DNA of 64,000 bases from Prochlorococcus sp. AG-363-B11 (GTDB lineage: Bacteria > Cyanobacteriota > Cyanobacteriia > PCC-6307 > Cyanobiaceae): NCBI GenBank assembly GCA_003278425.1, contig QCFE01000001.1, positions 1-64,000 on the forward strand, read 5' to 3'. The number at the start of each line of letters is the position of its first letter. The first letter of the stretch is position 1. The notes beneath the pieces were generated by a model. It was not told where the DNA came from and did not search any database. It was given only the letters and a program-made list of their open reading frames with translations. The translations under genes were made by a program, and so were the position numbers. Below are positions 16,939 through 25,488 of this stretch, in pieces.

Positions 16939-17040
16939 TGCTTAAATAGTTTAGTGTCATAAATTATATAAATAATTTGTAGCTATTATAAAGCAACTTA
17001 AATAAAAATAGTTGATTGAAGTAAAAGCATTTAAATGCAA

Positions 17041-18207
17041 TTAATAAGATTCTTGGTTTTTAGTAGGTAAAGTGGATGTGGCCGCTCCTCCTAGAAAAAA
17101 CCAAAACAAAGGATTTATTGCAATGTTAGCACTAAGAAAGAACGCTGGGAGATAATATAATATATAGATATAGGCAAAACTATTAGCCCTTTCCTGACTT
17201 TTCCTTATTAACAGCAACTTCCTAAACAGGATAGAAAAAATAAGTATTGGTAGAATTAAACCGCATTGAATAGCATATGTCAGAAAAGTGTTATGAACAT
17301 ACCATGATTGTTCATCTGAAACGATATAAGTCACAATAGAACCAGAACCTGGACCAATAAGTTGATTAAATACTGAGGTCGTAACCAAGTTCCAACCTGA
17401 AACAATTTGTTCAATTCTTCCTGCAGAAATAACATCTAGAGAATTGAATAAATCATCAGAGTTAAATCCAGTTATTCCAGTCTCCCATCTTTGTAGGTAA
17501 GTTAGAATTTCTGTTGTATATAAGCTAAATCCTAGCAACATAAAACCTAACAAGTAAATAGGGTAAAGAGAAAATTTTCTAAGGCTAAATAATCTTCTTC
17601 TTATTATTTGGTCTAACGCAACCCCAAATATTGACAATACTGCTATTCTCTTTGCTTGTAAAATAGTAGCTATTGGTATGAGGAATATAAATAGTTTGTT
17701 TCTTGTATAAATTGATAAATAAAGTAGTGGTATAACAATAGCAATGGAATTACCAACTCTTCCTATATAGCCCATATAATTTATATATCCATATATAGAT
17801 GCTTGAATAAGCATAAAAACAAGTGAGATATACATAGGTACCTTTAGTGTCTTTTCAAATGTAATAGTATCTCCATAGGATTGATAAACTGATCGACCAT
17901 ATTTCATCATAATAATAGGCATCAAGAAAATATAAAATGACATTATTGAATATTGAGAATAAGTTCTATTTATAAACCCTGAGATAAGACTTATGACGAG
18001 TCCTAAAATGAATAGAATATCTAAGATAGACAAATTTTTGAGCAAACGAAGTTTAGTTATCTTTATAAAGGCATATAAAACCAACAATCCTTCTACTATA
18101 AGTGTAAAAGGAGGTAAAGCTGTAATGCCCAAAACAGCAATAAAACGAGCAACTATATCATTTACACCATATAAAAAAAGTATCGTTACTAAAAATATCT
18201 TAAACAT
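17041..18207 (-). CDS. Wzy-like O-antigen polymerase / ligase family membrane protein
   Basis: A 388-residue protein with about 10-12 hydrophobic helices and a large loop near residues 240-310 that contains the GPGSGS and WYVHNTFLTY stretch. The pattern H-N-x-x-L in such a loop is typical of the Wzy_C/O-antigen ligase superfamily. It would join repeat units on undecaprenyl pyrophosphate at the periplasmic face. The family diverges strongly, so no substrate can be given. Its start overlaps the NeuA stop by one base. It is the only polymerase candidate in the window; a Wzx flippase was not found and may lie beyond the left edge. Confidence 0.78.
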   Translation of the reverse strand: MFKIFLVTILFLYGVNDIVARFIAVLGITALPPFTLIVEGLLVLYAFIKITKLRLLKNLSILDILFILGLVISLISGFINRTYSQYSIMSFYIFLMPIIMMKYGRSVYQSYGDTITFEKTLKVPMYISLVFMLIQASIYGYINYMGYIGRVGNSIAIVIPLLYLSIYTRNKLFIFLIPIATILQAKRIAVLSIFGVALDQIIRRRLFSLRKFSLYPIYLLGFMLLGFSLYTTEILTYLQRWETGITGFNSDDLFNSLDVISAGRIEQIVSGWNLVTTSVFNQLIGPGSGSIVTYIVSDEQSWYVHNTFLTYAIQCGLILPILIFSILFRKLLLIRKSQERANSFAYIYILYYLPAFFLSANIAINPLFWFFLGGAATSTLPTKNQESY

Positions 18208-18959
18208 TATTGAATATTATTTTGAGAAGATTTATTAGTAAATGGATCTAATTGAAATAGACCAGAACTATAAACCATCTTAGCCATTTCATAATCCTCC
18301 TTTGTATCAATATCAATTGCATATTCGTTCATAACGTAAAAGGTTTCAGGAGAACTATGAATTCTTTTTTCTAATAGAAAAAATTCCCTAGAAACAATAT
18401 AAATTGAAGCATTATATATATAAAATGGGGTTCCATCGCCTATATTAATAAGCTCTTCTTGATTTAGATCAGACTTCTTTTTTAATATAGTATGCCTTTT
18501 AGAAAAAGGGCCAACTACAGATGCCAAAGTAGGGCATTTCCCTTTTTCAAAATGTTTTATTGAGGACAAAATATCATATGAGTTTCTAAAAGGGGAGGTA
18601 GGCTGCAACAATATATACGCATCATGAATTATTCCCTTTTCTTGCTCAAGGTAGTTAATTGCATGTTTCATAACCTCGTAATTTGTAATATTATCTGACG
18701 ATATAGAAGCAGGCCTAATAAAAGGTGAATAGGCTCCATAACTCAATGCTATATCTCTTATATTCTGACAATCAGTAGAAAAGATATGATCTATTTTTGA
18801 AGATAATGCTTTTGCACTATTCAGAGAAAATGCTATTAAAGGGTGACTGCCAATCTTAAGTATATTTTTATTAGGTAATCTCTTTGATCCACCTCTGGCA
18901 GGAATAATAGCTAAGTACTTTTTTTCTATCTTATAGTTATCTAATAATTCATTGTTCAT
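18207..18959 (-). CDS. neuA: CMP-nonulosonate (acylneuraminate) cytidylyltransferase
   Basis: A 250-residue NeuA-type cytidylyltransferase from the ATG at 18959. A start at 19016 would overlap the cupin gene for no good reason. The nucleotide motif AIIPARGGSKRLPNKN is near the N-terminus (about 17-32), and LLQPTSPFRNS near 113 is the second family motif. It activates a nonulosonic acid as its CMP form. It lies in the series DapA-like, NeuB, KdsC-like, cupin, NeuA, so the sugar is probably made by the adjacent NeuB. Whether that is Neu5Ac, Kdn, legionaminate or another cannot be decided here. Confidence 0.9.
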   Translation of the reverse strand: MNNELLDNYKIEKKYLAIIPARGGSKRLPNKNILKIGSHPLIAFSLNSAKALSSKIDHIFSTDCQNIRDIALSYGAYSPFIRPASISSDNITNYEVMKHAINYLEQEKGIIHDAYILLQPTSPFRNSYDILSSIKHFEKGKCPTLASVVGPFSKRHTILKKKSDLNQEELINIGDGTPFYIYNASIYIVSREFFLLEKRIHSSPETFYVMNEYAIDIDTKEDYEMAKMVYSSGLFQLDPFTNKSSQNNIQ

Positions 18960-18972
18960 TTTAAATATAATT

Positions 18973-19413
18973 CTATTTCTGAATAATCTCGGAGTCTTCT
19001 GAAGATGGTAGTCCACTAAAATCGTTAGGATCTAAGCCAAATTTCTCCTCTACTCTAACTCTATCATTGAAAAAAGGAGTAGAAACTTCTATTAACTCGA
19101 CATCACTAATTGCAGTTTCCTGATGGATGCATCCACTAGGGAAGTGAAGCCAATCGCCTGGACCAATACTTTTCTTTACCAATTTCCCCTGTTTATCTTC
19201 ATAAGTTACCAAGAGTTCCCCTGATAAAACATATGCTGCTTCATCTTTCTTTCTATGATATTGTAATCCTCCTGAAAAACCTTCTTTTATTTTAAGCTTC
19301 TTCATTGTATATTTTCCAGGGGCAAGTACAAGAAGAATTTCTTCACCCCAATCTCTTTTACCTACAGATTCTGATGCAGGGAATAATGCAGATGGTCTAT
19401 CAACTTCCTTCAT
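18973..19413 (-). CDS. Single-domain cupin protein in the nonulosonate block
   Basis: A 146-residue cupin resembling the C-terminal domain of mannose-6-phosphate isomerase/GMP. The metal site is visible as LQYHRKKDEAAYVLSGE (first cupin motif, H-x-K-x-D-E) and GDWLHFPSGCIHQE (second motif, PxGxxHxE). It may bind or isomerise a sugar intermediate of the nonulosonate pathway. It lies three bases downstream of the KdsC-like phosphatase and 13 bases before NeuA, so it belongs to that block. Its reaction is unknown. A sugar isomerase or epimerase role would fit the missing source of the NeuB substrate (inference). Confidence 0.78.
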   Translation of the reverse strand: MKEVDRPSALFPASESVGKRDWGEEILLVLAPGKYTMKKLKIKEGFSGGLQYHRKKDEAAYVLSGELLVTYEDKQGKLVKKSIGPGDWLHFPSGCIHQETAISDVELIEVSTPFFNDRVRVEEKFGLDPNDFSGLPSSEDSEIIQK

Positions 19414-19416
19414 AAT

Positions 19417-19926
19417 TTAATTATAAGAATTATTTTTAATATTAATGAACATATCACAGACTTCTCTTACGGCACCACAACCACCTTTCTTATCGCAAGT
19501 ATAATCACAAATATCTAACACTTCTTTATATGAATCAGAAACACCTATTGATACACCAACTGCTTTTAAAGCACCTAAATCGTTAATATCATTCCCTACA
19601 AAAGCAAATTGGCTAAGTGGAATAGATAATTCCTCTGATATTTGATTGATCACAGAAACTTTATTTTCAACAGCTTGATAACAATTTATTTTTAGCTTCT
19701 TGCACCTTTTAGAAACAACAGGATTTTTCTCTGTTGAAACTACAAATATTTTCATCCCTAAAGAACTAAGTCTAGAAAGACCTATACCATCACTGCGATA
19801 ACAGGCAACACTTTCTTTACCATCCTCATCTACATAAACTTTATTATCTGTAAAAACACCATCGAAGTCAAAACAAATTACTCTGACTGAACTCATTCTC
19901 ATCAAATTTTCTTTATTACTATTCAT
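19417..19926 (-). CDS. KdsC-like HAD phosphatase for a nonulosonate phosphate
   Basis: A 169-residue HAD phosphatase of the KdsC/NeuA-C type, without a cap domain. The nucleophile motif is CFDFDGVFTDN (about 18-28), VVSTEKN is motif II, and FVGNDINDLGAL near 118 is motif III. The late CDYTCDKKGGCGAVRE matches KdsC ends. It hydrolyses an 8- or 9-phosphate from Kdo-P or nonulosonate-P. Bacterial Neu5Ac synthesis by NeuB needs no phosphatase, so its place here suggests a phosphorylated route such as Kdn-9-phosphate. It overlaps neuB by eight bases. Alternative starts lie eight and ten codons inside. Confidence 0.87.
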   Translation of the reverse strand: MNSNKENLMRMSSVRVICFDFDGVFTDNKVYVDEDGKESVACYRSDGIGLSRLSSLGMKIFVVSTEKNPVVSKRCKKLKINCYQAVENKVSVINQISEELSIPLSQFAFVGNDINDLGALKAVGVSIGVSDSYKEVLDICDYTCDKKGGCGAVREVCDMFINIKNNSYN

Positions 19927-20956
19927 CTATAGCTATTTCAGATAATTCAATAGGGTCTCCAGAGTTTATATCATTAAGTAATCTTGCTCCTACAAAATCA
20001 GCTGAATTTCTAACAGGTACGTGATTTTCGTTAAATATTTTTCCAGAAAGGTTATCCAAGGTAAGAATATCTCCTTTCTTTAAATCGGATGCCGCTACAA
20101 TTGATTTACCTAACTTCTGGAATACTTTTTCTTTCCCTAAAGTATCTTTAGGTTTACTTGGAAGCATTTTTGGTGTTCTTTTTATATCTCTTACGAATTG
20201 AGAAAAACCATGCGATGTAAGTGAAAAGCTATGATCTGTACCTTTTAAAGACCTATCAAGAGTCACATGCTTTTCAAAGACTCTTGCTCCTAAAAGGTAT
20301 GCAATAGGTCCTGTACTAATTCCGTTAAAATGATCTGACAAGCCAATGGTAAGATTGGGGAAATTGGTACTTAAATTAGTAATTTCTGAAAGCCCTAGTT
20401 TATCTACTGGGCAAGGGTACTCAGAGACGCAGTGTAACAAAGCAAGGTCAGAATGATACTTTTGTATTTCTTCAATGCTTAATTTAATTTGATTATCCAA
20501 ACCTCCTCCTGTACTTATTACGACAGGAATTGATGTCTTTGCAATTTTATCTATAAAGGGAAGGTTACCTATATCAAAAGATGCAATTTTTATGGCATCA
20601 ACTTCTAATTTACAAAGCAAGTCTAAGCTTGGCTCATCGAAAGCAGTAGACATAAATTTAACGTTGAAATTTAAGCACTCTTCTTTTATTTTCTCTAATT
20701 CATGTTCTTTTAATTCTAACTTCTCTCTGTGTTCACCATATGTATTAGCAAAAGAGTTTTCTGAATCATAAGTCTTAGTGTAAGCATCATTAGAAAATAA
20801 ATATCTATTATTCCTTGTCTGAAATTTAATTGCATCCGCTCCTGCATCAGCAAAGATTCTTATATATTTCTTTGCTGTTTCGATATCTCCTTGGTGGTTC
20901 TGTCCTACCTCGGCTATTATAAAAGAATCCTTATCGTCTTTCAAAAAAGAAAACAT
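19919..20956 (-). CDS. neuB: NeuB-type nonulosonate synthase
   Basis: A 345-residue NeuB family enzyme with an N-terminal TIM barrel (IIAEVGQNHQGD near 13-24, IKFQTR near 42) and a C-terminal SAF antifreeze-like domain (about 285-345, GKSIVAASDLKKGD). It condenses phosphoenolpyruvate with a six-carbon aldose or its phosphate. The KHVTLDRSLKGTDHSFSL segment with its metal-binding histidine is intact. The order aldolase, NeuB, phosphatase, cupin, NeuA is a nonulosonate block. The sugar acceptor is not known: no ManNAc-forming NeuC lies in the window, and a Kdn-type phosphorylated acceptor is possible. Confidence 0.92.
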   Translation of the reverse strand: MFSFLKDDKDSFIIAEVGQNHQGDIETAKKYIRIFADAGADAIKFQTRNNRYLFSNDAYTKTYDSENSFANTYGEHREKLELKEHELEKIKEECLNFNVKFMSTAFDEPSLDLLCKLEVDAIKIASFDIGNLPFIDKIAKTSIPVVISTGGGLDNQIKLSIEEIQKYHSDLALLHCVSEYPCPVDKLGLSEITNLSTNFPNLTIGLSDHFNGISTGPIAYLLGARVFEKHVTLDRSLKGTDHSFSLTSHGFSQFVRDIKRTPKMLPSKPKDTLGKEKVFQKLGKSIVAASDLKKGDILTLDNLSGKIFNENHVPVRNSADFVGARLLNDINSGDPIELSEIAIDE

Positions 20957-21005
20957 TATCTATTAAAAGATTTCTATATACATATTAATATCATACCTTT
21001 TTTAT

Positions 21006-21908
21006 TCACCAAGCAAGTTCTTTCTTATACTTCTCAAAGAATTCTAATAAGAGTCCTTCTTCGGACGAAGACAACTGCCTGTAGTATTTTGTTACATACC
21101 TAGGGGTGAGGTCCCTTAAGTTCATTAAGAATTTAATTTCCGATATCCGTAAGAAATTATCTTTAGTAGCTGGCGAAGGATAATTAAGCAATGAATTATT
21201 TAAAAACTGTTGCTTCTTTAAAGCCTCTTCATACAAGCCTTGCTCAAATAGGGTAAATATTTGTTGTATATAAGGGCAAAAAAGATTAGCTTCGATTGTT
21301 GTTGCAGCCTTTACTCCCAAAGATAAACAACTATAAAGAGACTTTACAACTGCCGTGATAACTTGAAATTTATCATCTTGCAACTCAATAGCTCCTTGTA
21401 TATCTAAAATATTTGACGAACTATATTTTACACCTTGAATATTAGGATGATTTTTTAAATCTCTAATAAATTCAGGTGGCATTCTTTTTGCCCAATTTCC
21501 ACTGGTGTAACACCAAAGGGGAAGAGTTGAGTAATCAGCTATGTCCTTATACCAATTTTTTATCTGATTTAAACTAACCTTTTGATGGTAAGGCATAGCA
21601 TGGTAAGCCTTAATTTTAAAATTAGATGTTGCATCTATAAATTTTAATGTTTCTTTAGGGGAAAAAAAACTGCAACCAACAATTAAATCCAAATCATATC
21701 CGACGACCTCAGAAACAGTTTGAGTAACCTGAAGCCGGTCATCATAAGTTAGACACATATCCTCACCCCCTGTTCCAAGAACCCACAAACCTTTAACCCC
21801 CAATGATTTATACTTTAAACAGAGTTTTTCTAAGGCATCACGATCAATACAATCATCTTCAGTAATAGGGCTAATTAAAACAGGTATTAATCCAGTTAGT
21901 TTATTCAT
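21006..21908 (-). CDS. DapA/NanA-family class I aldolase
   Basis: A 300-residue member of the dihydrodipicolinate synthase/N-acetylneuraminate lyase family. K161 in GVKYSS is the Schiff-base lysine and Y134 in WCYTSG is the catalytic tyrosine; both fall where the family has them. The usual GTTGE loop is GTGGED (46-50 region), a change at a substrate-contact position. It is unlikely to be the lysine-biosynthesis enzyme, because it sits in a nonulosonate block directly before neuB (49-base gap). It probably makes or cleaves a keto-acid sugar. The direction and product are open. Confidence 0.85.
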   Translation of the reverse strand: MNKLTGLIPVLISPITEDDCIDRDALEKLCLKYKSLGVKGLWVLGTGGEDMCLTYDDRLQVTQTVSEVVGYDLDLIVGCSFFSPKETLKFIDATSNFKIKAYHAMPYHQKVSLNQIKNWYKDIADYSTLPLWCYTSGNWAKRMPPEFIRDLKNHPNIQGVKYSSSNILDIQGAIELQDDKFQVITAVVKSLYSCLSLGVKAATTIEANLFCPYIQQIFTLFEQGLYEEALKKQQFLNNSLLNYPSPATKDNFLRISEIKFLMNLRDLTPRYVTKYYRQLSSSEEGLLLEFFEKYKKELAW

Positions 21909-21912
21909 TGTT

Positions 21913-23433
21913 TTAACCTTTTAATTCCTTCAATCTATCAGATTGAGCCTGAAGACATCTTTTATATTTAGTCAAGGCATCTAATATGTAATTTATATTT
22001 TGACTTTTGAGAAAAGATTTATCTTTACTCAAAAAAGTTCCCTGCTGAATACAGGCAGTGTAGGCTGAAAAATAATTAATATATTCATCAGACAAATCAG
22101 TAAGGGAAGATTCATTAATACACTTAAAAAAATTACCGATGACATCAGTTGTTATATCTTCATAATGATCAAATCTAGTTAACCTTGGTAAATTCATCCA
22201 ATAAGAATTGCCTAAAATTATAACTGGCTTTTCATTTAAATAAGCTTCAAGAGCCAATGTACTATTAATTGTGATTACTCCCAATGAATCATTAATAAGG
22301 TCTCTGTTACTAGAGTCTCTATCTACTACCAATAAAACATTTTTTAATCTAGATATCTCTATATAATCATCTAGCTTTCTATAACCTTCATTACCTTTAT
22401 GCTCCTTTACAACAAGAAGAGTATCTTCTTCTAAAGATAATGAAATATGTTTAATGATATCTATCTGATTATGGTTTGGATATGCTCTTACTGATGCCGT
22501 TGCTTCTGGTTCAAACTGAAGAGGAAATATAATATACTTTTTTCCTTTAAGTGTATTTAATTTGCAAAAATTTTTCTTTATTTTATTTGAATAACGAATA
22601 GCATATAAGTTCCTAGCTCTTTTTAACCAGTATATTATTCTATGTTTTAAATGTATGATCGTAAAGTTATTTGATTTAACATTTCGATTAGGCAAGCTAA
22701 TAAGAATTTGTAGAAACCGAAAGATATGTCTTAAGCTTAAGAAAGAGCCTTTCTTAGAAGTAAACCTCATATAAGCAGGCAACTTTCTATTATCTTTTCT
22801 TGATTTAATAAAATATTCAACCTTATTAAGAGTTTCATTTGGTACTGCTTCTTTAAGTTTTTGATATTTATTAAAATAATAATTAAATTCTATAGGTATT
22901 TCTGTATAAGGATCGCAGAATACAATTCCATTGCTAATCCTTGAATTCCTGATACCAATCCAACTGATTCCTTGTGTTTTTGCTACTTCATACAAAATAG
23001 CGTCTTGAATACCTAAAATTAACTCACTAAATATATAGTCAATATCATTATATTTAAAGAAATCTTCAAATCCTAAAATACATGCTGCAGAAAACCTTTT
23101 AATTTCTATTATAGATAAAGAAGGTAAATTAAGATAACTTCTATAAAATGAAATAACTCGATCTATCTCTATCCATTTGCCAAGATTAAATGATGGATAC
23201 TTAGAAAGTATACTGTCAAGGTATTCCTCATTAAAAGAACAATCCTTATAGTATTTTTCTATCCAATAATCTACCTTTTCTCGTTCTTTACTCAACCTAT
23301 ATTCACCATTATCTAAAATGGTAGATATTGATTGATCTAAATAATTATTAGATTGATTTATAACTCTTTGAAGCTTCTTAAACAACCTATAATGACTAAT
23401 ATTATGAGAGTAGAATAGAATATTCATTTTCAA
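21913..23433 (-). CDS. Capsule polysaccharide biosynthesis protein, KpsC/KpsS-like
   Basis: A 506-residue protein that resembles the capsule synthesis (KpsC/KpsS) superfamily. The most telling region is the C-terminal half: QFEPEATASVRAYPNHNQ near 305, KEHKGN near 343, and GVITINSTLALEAYLNEKPV near 385, where NST-x4-E-A and the following G-x-P-V/I are family-typical. The N-terminal half (1-290) is less clear and has no membrane helix. In other systems this family adds Kdo or related acidic sugars. Next to CMP-nonulosonate genes, a nonulosonate or acidic-sugar transferase is plausible (inference). Four bases separate it from the aldolase gene. Confidence 0.7.
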   Translation of the reverse strand: MKMNILFYSHNISHYRLFKKLQRVINQSNNYLDQSISTILDNGEYRLSKEREKVDYWIEKYYKDCSFNEEYLDSILSKYPSFNLGKWIEIDRVISFYRSYLNLPSLSIIEIKRFSAACILGFEDFFKYNDIDYIFSELILGIQDAILYEVAKTQGISWIGIRNSRISNGIVFCDPYTEIPIEFNYYFNKYQKLKEAVPNETLNKVEYFIKSRKDNRKLPAYMRFTSKKGSFLSLRHIFRFLQILISLPNRNVKSNNFTIIHLKHRIIYWLKRARNLYAIRYSNKIKKNFCKLNTLKGKKYIIFPLQFEPEATASVRAYPNHNQIDIIKHISLSLEEDTLLVVKEHKGNEGYRKLDDYIEISRLKNVLLVVDRDSSNRDLINDSLGVITINSTLALEAYLNEKPVIILGNSYWMNLPRLTRFDHYEDITTDVIGNFFKCINESSLTDLSDEYINYFSAYTACIQQGTFLSKDKSFLKSQNINYILDALTKYKRCLQAQSDRLKELKG

Positions 23434-23443
23434 ATTTATAAAG

Positions 23444-24667
23444 TTACCAATAGTTAATTTTTGGTATTGCTGTTACCAGCTTATATTCATTTTTATCATT
23501 ACTAATCTCATTAATTAGATTCCATGGCAATACTAAAAGCAAGCTTGGGTTATAATCCTTTATTTGATTTGGTGTAATTATTGGTATATGGCTGCCTGGC
23601 AAATATTTACCCTGCTTACTTTCAGCTTGATCAGCCACCGCAGGAAGCAATCCTTTTTTCACACCCGCAAAATTTAATAATGTGTTTCCTTTGGCTGCTG
23701 CACCATATCCTATAACTAATTCATTTTTCTTTTGAGATTGTATAAGAAATTCGAGTAAGTTATTTTTTATATGTTCTGCTTTATGTTCAAAATTTTTATA
23801 AGTATTAATATTCTGCAGTCCACTATCTTTCTCAAGTTTTAATACCCTTATTACTTCTTGATTACTTTCGACAACACCTTTATGTGTAATCCAGACTCTT
23901 AAACTTCCTCCATGAGTCTGTAAAGTTTCCACATCAGCTACAATAAGACCGTGAGATTCAACTATTTCCTTTACATTAAATAAACTTAAATAGCTATAAT
24001 GTTCATGGTATATTGTATCGAATTGAGTATCTTCTATTAATTTTAATACATGCGGGAATTCAATAGAAGCATAACCTTTTGAATTTAAAATCTTTGCGAT
24101 ACCAGCAATAAAGTCATTTATATCCGGGACATGGGCTAATACATTATTTGCAATAAGTAAATCAACTCCATCTTTTAATTGGCTAGTTTCAGAACGTAAA
24201 TCCTTAGCAAGGTCTTCAGTAAAGAATTCTTCCATTGTATTAATTCCAAGCAACCTTGCTGCTTCTGCTGTTTCGTGCGTAGGTTCAATGCCCATACAGG
24301 GTATATTCCTATTTTTCATATATTTAAGTAAATATCCGTCATTACTAGCCAACTCAACCACAAAGCTCTTTTCATTAAGATCTAGCCTTTGAATAGCAGA
24401 CTCAACAAACTTTTCAGCATGCTTACACCAACTTGATGAGACACTAGAGAAGTAAGCATAATCTGATGTAAACAATTCTTTGTAATTTGCATATTCAGGT
24501 ATTTGCATTAGCCAACATTTAGTGCACAAAAATACTTTTAACGGATATGTCATTTCAGGTTGCTCTAACTGTTCTTTTTTTATATATGCATTACTTGGTG
24601 GCTGATGTCCTAAATCTATAACCTCATGATCTAGAAGAGATGAACAAGCGCGACAGTGGTAATTCAA
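23444..24667 (-). CDS. SAM-dependent sugar C-methyltransferase with N-terminal zinc domain
   Basis: A 407-residue three-domain C-methyltransferase. The zinc-binding N-terminus has CRAC (5-8) and a later CTKC (near 52-55). The central Rossmann SAM domain has VVELASNDGYLL (near 103). The C-terminal domain has VIGYGAAAKGNTLLNF (near 318). This is the TylC3/NovU-like layout, which methylates C-3 of dTDP- or related 4-keto-deoxy sugars. It follows the RfbC-like epimerase by only one base, and the two act on the same 4-keto-6-deoxy sugar in known pathways. The product would be a branched 3-C-methyl deoxysugar (inference). Confidence 0.88.
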   Translation of the reverse strand: MNYHCRACSSLLDHEVIDLGHQPPSNAYIKKEQLEQPEMTYPLKVFLCTKCWLMQIPEYANYKELFTSDYAYFSSVSSSWCKHAEKFVESAIQRLDLNEKSFVVELASNDGYLLKYMKNRNIPCMGIEPTHETAEAARLLGINTMEEFFTEDLAKDLRSETSQLKDGVDLLIANNVLAHVPDINDFIAGIAKILNSKGYASIEFPHVLKLIEDTQFDTIYHEHYSYLSLFNVKEIVESHGLIVADVETLQTHGGSLRVWITHKGVVESNQEVIRVLKLEKDSGLQNINTYKNFEHKAEHIKNNLLEFLIQSQKKNELVIGYGAAAKGNTLLNFAGVKKGLLPAVADQAESKQGKYLPGSHIPIITPNQIKDYNPSLLLVLPWNLINEISNDKNEYKLVTAIPKINYW

Positions 24668-24668
24668 T

Positions 24669-25211
24669 TTATGGAAGCAAGGGAAAAGTCAGATCTCGTT
24701 CATTCATTTGGCTTGCAGGCAAAGGCCACTGAATGTCCAACTTGGGATCATTCCATCTAACGCCAGATTCTGCCTCTTTAACCCAATCTCCAGAGTGTAA
24801 ATAGAGTAGCTGACTATTTGAATTTAACACTTGATAGCCGTGAGCACATCCCTCTGGGATTAACAAAGCCTTTCCATTCTCAGCGGTCAATTCTGCAGCA
24901 TGCCATTTGCAATAAGTTTTAGAATCAGGTCTTAAGTCAACCGCCACATCAAACACTGCGCCAGTTAGACATCTAACGATTTTTGCTTCGCTATATCTAT
25001 CCATTTGAAAGTGCATTCCTCTAATAGCACCTGTTTCCTTAGTTAAACTTAAGTTAATCTGCTTAATATCTCTTTTGGCCCAAACCTGTTTCCAGAAATG
25101 ATCATTTTTTCTAAAAATATTTAGAAACATACCTCGATCATCAAAAAAAGCAGTTGTCTGCAACTCAAAAACATCTTCGATAAATGTCGTATTAATTTCT
25201 AGAGAAGACAT
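24669..25211 (-). CDS. rfbC: dTDP-4-dehydrorhamnose 3,5-epimerase family protein
   Basis: A 180-residue RmlC/RfbC-type cupin from the ATG at 25211. An ATG 75 bases earlier would add an N-terminal tail not seen in the family. The active-site regions are AIRGMHFQMD (catalytic His) and YLHSGDWVKEAESGVRWND. It epimerises C-3 and/or C-5 of dTDP-4-keto-6-deoxyglucose. It starts the long minus-strand series; the rest of the rml set (RfbA, RfbB, RfbD) is not in the window. With the C-methyltransferase immediately after it, it probably supplies a C-methylated sugar and not plain rhamnose. Confidence 0.9.
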   Translation of the reverse strand: MSSLEINTTFIEDVFELQTTAFFDDRGMFLNIFRKNDHFWKQVWAKRDIKQINLSLTKETGAIRGMHFQMDRYSEAKIVRCLTGAVFDVAVDLRPDSKTYCKWHAAELTAENGKALLIPEGCAHGYQVLNSNSQLLYLHSGDWVKEAESGVRWNDPKLDIQWPLPASQMNERDLTFPLLP

Positions 25212-25488
25212 AGAACTTTCTCTAAGGTATTTATATTCTAGTGTATTCCTATTGAAGAAGGCTTCATTTATACTTAAAATTATCAAATACTGTGTTTGGG
25301 GTAAAGGTAAAAGATTATATCTTAATTATTTTTATTAAAATAATTTCTATAAAGAGTTCCTATGCATACTATTCTTTAACAAGATTGTTTTATATCTTAA
25401 TAGAAAACTGTTGTTAAAGTTGAATTCAATTTAAAGTCAATTTACACATGCTTCTTTTGAAGTTAAATAAATCTATTGGTTTATTTAT

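Noticed and set aside
21006-21908. Lysine biosynthetic DapA
   Set aside because: The enzyme is embedded in a NeuB/NeuA block and has an altered GTTGE loop.
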